Shown one piece after another: positions 6,697 to 10,693 of a stretch of 10,693 nucleotides of DNA. Positions within the stretch are counted from its first letter, which is position 1, and the number at the start of each line of letters is the position of its first letter. A model generated the notes under the pieces. The model did no database searches. It was not told the DNA's origin and saw only the letters and a program-made list of their open reading frames with translations. The position numbers and the translations under genes were made by a program. This stretch comes from Elusimicrobiota bacterium (lineage in GTDB: Bacteria; Elusimicrobiota; Elusimicrobia; Elusimicrobiales; UBA9959), in assembly GCA_030639665.1 (NCBI GenBank), contig DAOWCC010000071.1:1-10693 (forward strand). Direction: 5' to 3'.

Positions 6697-6702
6697 ATTA
6701 TA
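6697..6702 (-). promoter_or_regulatory. TATAAT -10 box directly before the M28 start codon
   Basis: The minus strand reads TATAAT, then GAAAGT, then ATG 6690. The spacing puts the expected transcription start on or beside the A of ATG, as in leaderless genes. No clear -35 box is found. Confidence 0.45.
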
Positions 6703-6778
6703 ATAAAAAAGACGCCTTTTTGGACGAAAAAAACCACAGCAAATCTTAGTTTAAAATTCGCTATTTTTTTGTTTATGC

Positions 6779-6796
6779 GAGCGCCTTGCGGCGCTC
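6779..6796. repeat. GC-rich perfect hairpin between the transaldolase/PGI and M28 genes
   Basis: GAGCGCC and GGCGCTC form a perfect 7-bp stem around the 4-nt loop TTGC. It lies about 40 nt after the transaldolase/PGI stop codon in transcription direction. The sequence after the stem on the minus strand is GCATAAACAAAAAAAT rather than T-rich, so it is not a standard intrinsic terminator. It may stabilise mRNA ends or be a dispersed REP-like element. Confidence 0.55.
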
Positions 6797-6837
6797 ACAA
6801 TATGAGAGAGGGAGAGAAATAACTAAGAAGCGGTTAA

Positions 6838-9800
6838 TTATACCGTTTTGCAGCGGCGTTTTTTCGTGATGAGATATTGTCCGTTTGTTTTAGTCATTCT
6901 GGCAATTAATTGATGCGAGCCGGGAGTATAATTTGTCCAGTCATACCACCAATAACCGTTAGAATATCTGCAGGCTTGCCAAGGTTTGTCATCTATGGAG
7001 ATATCAACCTTTTCACAATTTAAGCCTGTTCCGATTTTTACGGCATAATACCATGAGTTTATGGTTTCATTATTTTTCGGATAATCCATAACCACATACT
7101 CGTTTTTGTTTATTATTGTTTTTTTTGTTACGGGTTTTAAGGTTCTTTTCGCAACCTTTTTAACCGGTTTTACAGTTTTTTTTACAGTTTTTTTTATGGT
7201 TTTTTTTGTGTTTCTTTTTTTTACTGTTAGTCTGAGCATCTTTTTCCCCTCTATTGCTTTATTTTGAGATTTTTTTTTTACGGCTTTGGACTTCGTAATT
7301 ATGTTGAGCAGATAAGTTAATGCCTTATCGGCCGGACATTTTAAATCAATCCAAAGCGCGCGTCTTTTTTTTGCTTCCAATGCGTTGAAATCTCCGATTG
7401 CTTGAGCCATTTCGAGTTGACCGAATGTATAGCTCTCCCCTGCCACCAGTATATCTTTTTTGGGTCTGTTTGTTAATACTATAAACACGCCGTTATCGGC
7501 TCCGCCCTTATGCAATTGCCCCGATGAGTGCAGATATCTGGGCCCATAGCCGAATAATGTGGCTGAAGATGACCGTTCTTTCATAGCTATTCTCAGTTTT
7601 CTCAGTATTTGGTCGATTTTACTATCATAAGGCAGATAAGGGAGAATACCGAGATATTCCTTGCCTTTAATGGCTGAAAAGAATTTTTCACAAACATCTT
7701 GGGCTGTTTCGGTTTTTGAGTTTAAAGTTACGGTATTGATTTTAGGCGATATAAAGGCGTCAAAAAACTTTCCCGAATAATCGGGTTTTGGAATATTAAG
7801 TTTTCCCGTTTTCTTTATTTTATCCAATAATTTTCCGGCCAGTAATTTGGCGTCTTGGACATTTGGCTGGTCAAAGGGATTTATTCTCATAATGGCGCCT
7901 GCCGCCGCCGTGGCTATTTCCCAGCGCATAAATTCAGCGCCGACATCGTTTAAGTTTTCCATGCGCATTTCCACGACGGGATGTCCCGCTTTAGCCAAAG
8001 AGGCCAAGCCTTTGGCTATGGCTTTATCCGGTGTTTCCGGCAATCTTATGTGAACAAAAAATCTATCCGCCTGATATTTCTGGGGATGGGATATTTCTTC
8101 CTGACATATGGGAACCACGCCTTTATCTTCTTTGCCAAGGCTTTCGGCCACCAATTGCTCTATCCAGAGCGTAAAGGAACTGATGATATCGGGGGTAATT
8201 ACGGTCAATTTATCTCTTCCCAAATCCCAGGCTCCCGCTATCATGGCGCCCAGCATGGCGCCGGGATTTTGTTTTATCTCGGATGTCTTGCAAAGGTTTG
8301 CCATTTTAACCGCTCCGTCCACAATGGCTTTTATATCGGCTCCGCATATTGCCGCGGGAACCAAACCGAAATATGAAAGGGCGGAGAATCTGCCGCCGAT
8401 GTCCGACGGATTGATGAAAATTCTTCTGAATTTTTTTGCTTGTCCCAATTCTTCAAGCGATGAGCCTTTATCCGTTATGGCTATAAAATGCGAGCCCGGG
8501 TTTTTCACTTTGTTTTTCAGCAGTATATTGAAAAAGTGTTTGAATTGGCTGTTTGGCTCTATGGTTCCGCCGGATTTACTGGAGAAGATAAAAATTGTTC
8601 TTTTAATATCTATCTCTTTAGTGACGGACAAAATATGAGCGGGGTCGGTGGTGTCCAAAACAATGAGCTTCGGACCTCTGGGTTTCTGGAACATGGAGGA
8701 GAAAACTTCCGGCGCCAGACTTGAGCCGCCCATGCCGAGCAAAACCGCGTGTGAGAAAGATGAGACTTCTTTTGCCATCTGCTCTATCTCTTCCACTTTA
8801 TCCTTCATTTTATACGGTATATCCAGCCAGCCCAGATAGTTTTTTATCATGGCTTTGTGAGAGGCGTCATCTTTCCATAAGGAAGGGTCCTTAAGCCAAA
8901 GGCGTTTTGGAAAATTTATTTTTTTCAGTTGTTTTGCCGTACTTATTATTTCGGATATATTAGCGCCGGAGTATTTTGACATATTACCTCTTATTGCCGA
9001 TGATAAGGCTTGAGTTTTAACAAGAACATATTTAACGGCGTGATTATAAGATTTCATGAATTTTTTTACGCCGTCTTCTTCGAGTTTATTAAGAATCGTT
9101 TCCAAATCAATGCCCATAGCGTTTAATTTAATTAATGTTTTTTCAGCTTCTTCTACGCGAGCGTCTATGGTATTCCTATTGATGTCGCCATGGTTTATGA
9201 AAGCTTTAAGGGTGATTTCGGGCAGAGTGTTTATTGTTTCCGGCAGGGCAAGTTCATCAATATAGAAAGTGTCTTTATAAGCCGAACTTTTAGTTCCGGT
9301 TGAAGCCCATAATAACCGTTGAATTTTCGCGCCTTTATTTTTAAGGGCGCAAAGTTCAGGGCTTGAGAAAAAAGCTTTATACTCTTTATAAGCTAAGAGG
9401 CAAATGCTGACGGCTATTTTGCTTTTCAGTTTTTTCGCTTTTTCAGCCGTTGTTTTATTTTTTTTGGCCAGTTTATCCAATAATTTATCCGCGCTTGTGT
9501 CTATTCTGCTTACAAAGAAACTCGCGACCGATGTGAGTTTGGCTATGGAAAGATTATTGTTTATTCTGTATTGCAAAGCGTGCTTATAGGCGGACATGAC
9601 TTCTTTGTATCTTTCAATTGAAAATATCAAAGTGGCGTTTATATTTATGCCGCGCGATAAAAGATATTGCATGGCCCGCACGCCCTCGGCGGTCGCCGGC
9701 ACTTTTATCATTAAATTTTCTCTTTTGCATCTTTCCCAAAGCCTCTCGGCTTCTTCTATGGTTTTGTCATAATTATTGGCAAATTCGGGAGATATTTCCA

Positions 9801-10119
9801 TGCTTACAAAGCCGTCGGTATATTCCGATTTTTTATAAACATCGGATAATATGTCAGCGGCTTTTTTGATATCTTCAATCATAAGATTTTCAAATATCGC
9901 TTCCGCCGATATATTCAGTTTGGCCAGTTTTATGATGGTTGCGTCATAGGCTTTGGATTTAAGGAGGGCGTTTTCAAAAATTGTCGGGTTCGAGGTTAAG
10001 CCTTTTATGCCCATTTTTTCTATGGCTTTTTTTAAACCCCCCGCCATTAAAAAATCTTTCTGGATATTATCCAGCCAAAGGCTTTGTTTGCTTGATTCGA
10101 GTGTTTTTTGAAGATTCAT
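6838..10119 (-). CDS. tal-pgi: Bifunctional transaldolase/glucose-6-phosphate isomerase with an unusual basic C-terminal extension
   Basis: The 1093-residue protein joins a transaldolase, which moves dihydroxyacetone between sugar phosphates, to phosphoglucose isomerase, which interconverts glucose-6-P and fructose-6-P, linking glycolysis and the pentose phosphate pathway in the cytoplasm. Transaldolase motifs are LTSNPTIF (41-48), SMEISP (106-111) and the Schiff-base lysine K139 in MIKVPAT. PGI motifs are GMGGSSLAP (462-470), SSKSGGTIE (513-521) and GGRFSALS (575-582). Known fusions are about 940-950 residues and end near the region matching RRALWIDL here. This one continues with a 62-residue lysine-rich segment with KKT(V/I) repeats (944-1005), like histone H1 tails, then an 88-residue domain rich in Trp and Tyr (1006-1093; PKNNETINSWYYAVKIG, then SIDDKPWQACR and YWWYDWTNYTPGSHQL), perhaps a bacterial Ig-like fold. 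Only a weak GGGA precedes ATG 10119. The gene is the first of the minus-strand metabolic run; a GC-rich alternating hairpin lies just upstream. Confidence 0.93.
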   Translation of the reverse strand: MNLQKTLESSKQSLWLDNIQKDFLMAGGLKKAIEKMGIKGLTSNPTIFENALLKSKAYDATIIKLAKLNISAEAIFENLMIEDIKKAADILSDVYKKSEYTDGFVSMEISPEFANNYDKTIEEAERLWERCKRENLMIKVPATAEGVRAMQYLLSRGININATLIFSIERYKEVMSAYKHALQYRINNNLSIAKLTSVASFFVSRIDTSADKLLDKLAKKNKTTAEKAKKLKSKIAVSICLLAYKEYKAFFSSPELCALKNKGAKIQRLLWASTGTKSSAYKDTFYIDELALPETINTLPEITLKAFINHGDINRNTIDARVEEAEKTLIKLNAMGIDLETILNKLEEDGVKKFMKSYNHAVKYVLVKTQALSSAIRGNMSKYSGANISEIISTAKQLKKINFPKRLWLKDPSLWKDDASHKAMIKNYLGWLDIPYKMKDKVEEIEQMAKEVSSFSHAVLLGMGGSSLAPEVFSSMFQKPRGPKLIVLDTTDPAHILSVTKEIDIKRTIFIFSSKSGGTIEPNSQFKHFFNILLKNKVKNPGSHFIAITDKGSSLEELGQAKKFRRIFINPSDIGGRFSALSYFGLVPAAICGADIKAIVDGAVKMANLCKTSEIKQNPGAMLGAMIAGAWDLGRDKLTVITPDIISSFTLWIEQLVAESLGKEDKGVVPICQEEISHPQKYQADRFFVHIRLPETPDKAIAKGLASLAKAGHPVVEMRMENLNDVGAEFMRWEIATAAAGAIMRINPFDQPNVQDAKLLAGKLLDKIKKTGKLNIPKPDYSGKFFDAFISPKINTVTLNSKTETAQDVCEKFFSAIKGKEYLGILPYLPYDSKIDQILRKLRIAMKERSSSATLFGYGPRYLHSSGQLHKGGADNGVFIVLTNRPKKDILVAGESYTFGQLEMAQAIGDFNALEAKKRRALWIDLKCPADKALTYLLNIITKSKAVKKKSQNKAIEGKKMLRLTVKKRNTKKTIKKTVKKTVKPVKKVAKRTLKPVTKKTIINKNEYVVMDYPKNNETINSWYYAVKIGTGLNCEKVDISIDDKPWQACRYSNGYWWYDWTNYTPGSHQLIARMTKTNGQYLITKKRRCKTV
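7172..7222. repeat. 12-bp tandem repeats with four T8 runs (A8 on the coding strand)
   Basis: Three consecutive 12-bp units (7172-7183, 7184-7195, 7196-7207) each consist of ACAG or ATGG followed by eight T, and a fourth T8 run lies at 7215-7222. They encode the KKT repeats of the lysine-rich linker in the transaldolase/PGI gene. Such runs favour copy-number change and slippage. Confidence 0.75.
7237..7252 (-). promoter_or_regulatory. Strong internal ribosome-binding site and ATG inside tal-pgi
   Basis: On the coding strand AGAGGGG (7252-7246) stands 6 nt before an in-frame ATG (7239-7237), codon 961 of the fusion. Initiation here would make a separate 133-residue basic protein (MLRLTVKKRNTKK onward) made of the lysine-rich stretch and the small C-terminal domain, ending at 6838. 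The site is better than that of the full-length start at 10119. It may mark a formerly separate gene that became joined in frame. Confidence 0.45.
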
Positions 10120-10145
10120 TTTAATTTCCCGTGTAACTGCAGATT

Positions 10146-10191
10146 TCCGCCACTACTTCTTTGGCGGACCCGCCGACGCCTTAATGGCGGG
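10146..10191. repeat. Alternating CCGCC/GGCGG hairpin block upstream of tal-pgi
   Basis: TCCGCCA (10146-10152) pairs with TGGCGGA (10162-10168), and CCCGCC (10169-10174) with GGCGGG (10186-10191). The middle two can instead pair as GGCGG/CCGCC (10163-10167 with 10170-10174) and the outer two with each other. It lies 27-72 nt upstream of ATG 10119, so it may be part of that mRNA's leader, or a dispersed repeat. CTTAA/TTAAG (10196-10207) is a further small palindrome beside it. Confidence 0.6.
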
Positions 10192-10254
10192 AAGGCTTAA
10201 GATTAAGGAAAAGTATCATTAACCTCAATTTAAAAATAATTTTAATTGGTTAAT

Positions 10255-10449
10255 ATGACAGAAGAATCCAATAATCAAAAATCACTTATAGAACAAATTT
10301 ATGATGAAATGTTTAGAATTATTGAAGAAACAAAGAAGTTCAATGAAGTAGAGATTCAGAATCTTAGAGAGATAGCTTATGAAGATAATTTTAAAAATGA
10401 AAAGTCTATAACCGAAGCAATCAAATCGGGTGGGAAACCAGAAAAATGA
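10255..10449 (+). CDS. Small acidic hypothetical protein, coupled to the following ATPase
   Basis: The 64-residue protein (MTEESNNQKSLIEQIYDEMF onward, ending SGGKPEK) is charged, acidic and probably mostly helical, with no family that I recognise. I chose ATG 10255 over the upstream TTG 10246, which adds three residues; neither has a clear Shine-Dalgarno. Its stop TGA overlaps the next gene's ATG (ATGA, 4-nt overlap), a sign of translational coupling and often of a working pair. Its codons and A+T content match the next gene and differ from the metabolic genes to the left. It could be a small partner or regulator of the ATPase. Confidence 0.6.
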   Translation: MTEESNNQKSLIEQIYDEMFRIIEETKKFNEVEIQNLREIAYEDNFKNEKSITEAIKSGGKPEK

Positions 10450-10693
10450 AATTAATAGAGCTTGAAATTCAATATATTCGTGGTATTAAACAATTAAAAC
10501 TAAAACAAGAAGGAAAGAACTTTCTTATTTATGGACCTAATGGTTCAGGAAAAAGTGCTGTTGTTGATGCAATTGATTTTCTTCTAACAGGTCAGATTTC
10601 CAGATTAAAAGGTGAAGGAACAGGAAGTATTACATTAAAAGAACATGGACCACATATTGAACATCAACCAGATGAAGCAATTGTAAGAGGAAA
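10446..10693 (+). CDS. RecF/SMC-like AAA ATPase, N-terminal part (cut by window end)
   Basis: The first 82 codons are open to the window edge. The protein starts MKLIELEIQYIRGIKQLKL and has a Walker A motif YGPNGSGKSAVVDAIDFLL at about residues 29-47, the typical beginning of RecF/RecN/SMC-type ABC ATPases (AAA_23/AAA_15-like), whose middle is usually a long coiled coil or inserted domain. Such proteins act on DNA in repair, and many stand in defence loci such as OLD-type, DndD-like or ABC-three-component systems. Which type applies here cannot be decided from the N terminus. The codon preference (GGA, CCA, ACA, AGA, GCA) is unlike tal-pgi or nhaC, suggesting horizontal acquisition. It begins inside the stop codon of the small upstream gene. 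Confidence 0.8.
   Translation, partial: MKLIELEIQYIRGIKQLKLKQEGKNFLIYGPNGSGKSAVVDAIDFLLTGQISRLKGEGTGSITLKEHGPHIEHQPDEAIVRG

Noticed and set aside
6779..6796. Intrinsic terminator of tal-pgi
   Set aside because: The stem is strong, but no T-tract follows it in the minus-strand direction.
7981..8376. 131-codon plus-strand ORF
   Set aside because: Antisense to the PGI part of tal-pgi and overlapping another antisense frame; no family features.
8108..8638. 176-codon plus-strand ORF
   Set aside because: It lies wholly inside tal-pgi on the opposite strand, across the conserved PGI motifs; a shadow of that gene.

Overview
The window comes from a moderately AT-rich bacterial genome. Shine-Dalgarno sites (AGAGAGG, GAGG) and TATAAT-like -10 boxes argue for a bacterium. 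A fused transaldolase/glucose-6-phosphate isomerase, a pyruvate kinase without its C-terminal domain and a lysine-rich histone-like tail would fit an uncultured candidate-phylum bacterium, for example from the Omnitrophota/Elusimicrobiota area. That placement is inference with low confidence. No rRNA, tRNA, CRISPR array, transposase or complete mobile element was recognised.

Layout from left to right: (1) 1-97 is a GC-rich, foldable edge segment of unknown identity. (2) A minus-strand RecD/Dda-like superfamily 1 helicase ends at 98 and starts at ATG 1267. (3) Divergent from it lies a plus-strand GSU2403-type nucleotidyltransferase-fold gene. The real gene appears to begin at 1368 but is broken by one extra A in an A11 run (1476-1486), so only the 1537-2424 part reads as a normal ORF. 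Two 36-bp copies of a palindromic repeat, 30/36 identical by eye, bracket this gene. (4) A minus-strand NhaC-family Na+/H+ antiporter (2511-4211) has a clear ribosome site and -10 box and, upstream, a 9-bp tandem repeat. (5) 4281-4683 is mainly noncoding, with a short GC-richer island that can fold and holds one doubtful 45-codon ORF. (6) A minus-strand run of metabolic genes follows: bifunctional transaldolase/phosphoglucose isomerase (6838-10119), an M28 metallopeptidase (5761-6690) and a short pyruvate kinase (4684-5712). (7) At about 10200 the base and codon use changes to strongly AT-rich, and a plus-strand pair begins: a 64-residue acidic protein overlapping by 4 nt a RecF/SMC-like ATPase that runs off the right edge.

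The transaldolase/PGI and pyruvate kinase belong to glycolysis and the pentose phosphate pathway, and their common direction with a 48-nt gap before pyk suggests at least partial co-transcription. The most unusual points are the fusion of a sugar-phosphate enzyme to a 62-residue lysine-rich linker plus a small Trp/Tyr-rich domain, with a strong internal ribosome site that could release that tail as a separate 133-residue protein; the homopolymer frameshift; the paired 36-bp repeats; and the small-protein/ATPase pair at the composition boundary, which could be the start of an accessory or defence locus. None of these is proven by sequence reading alone.
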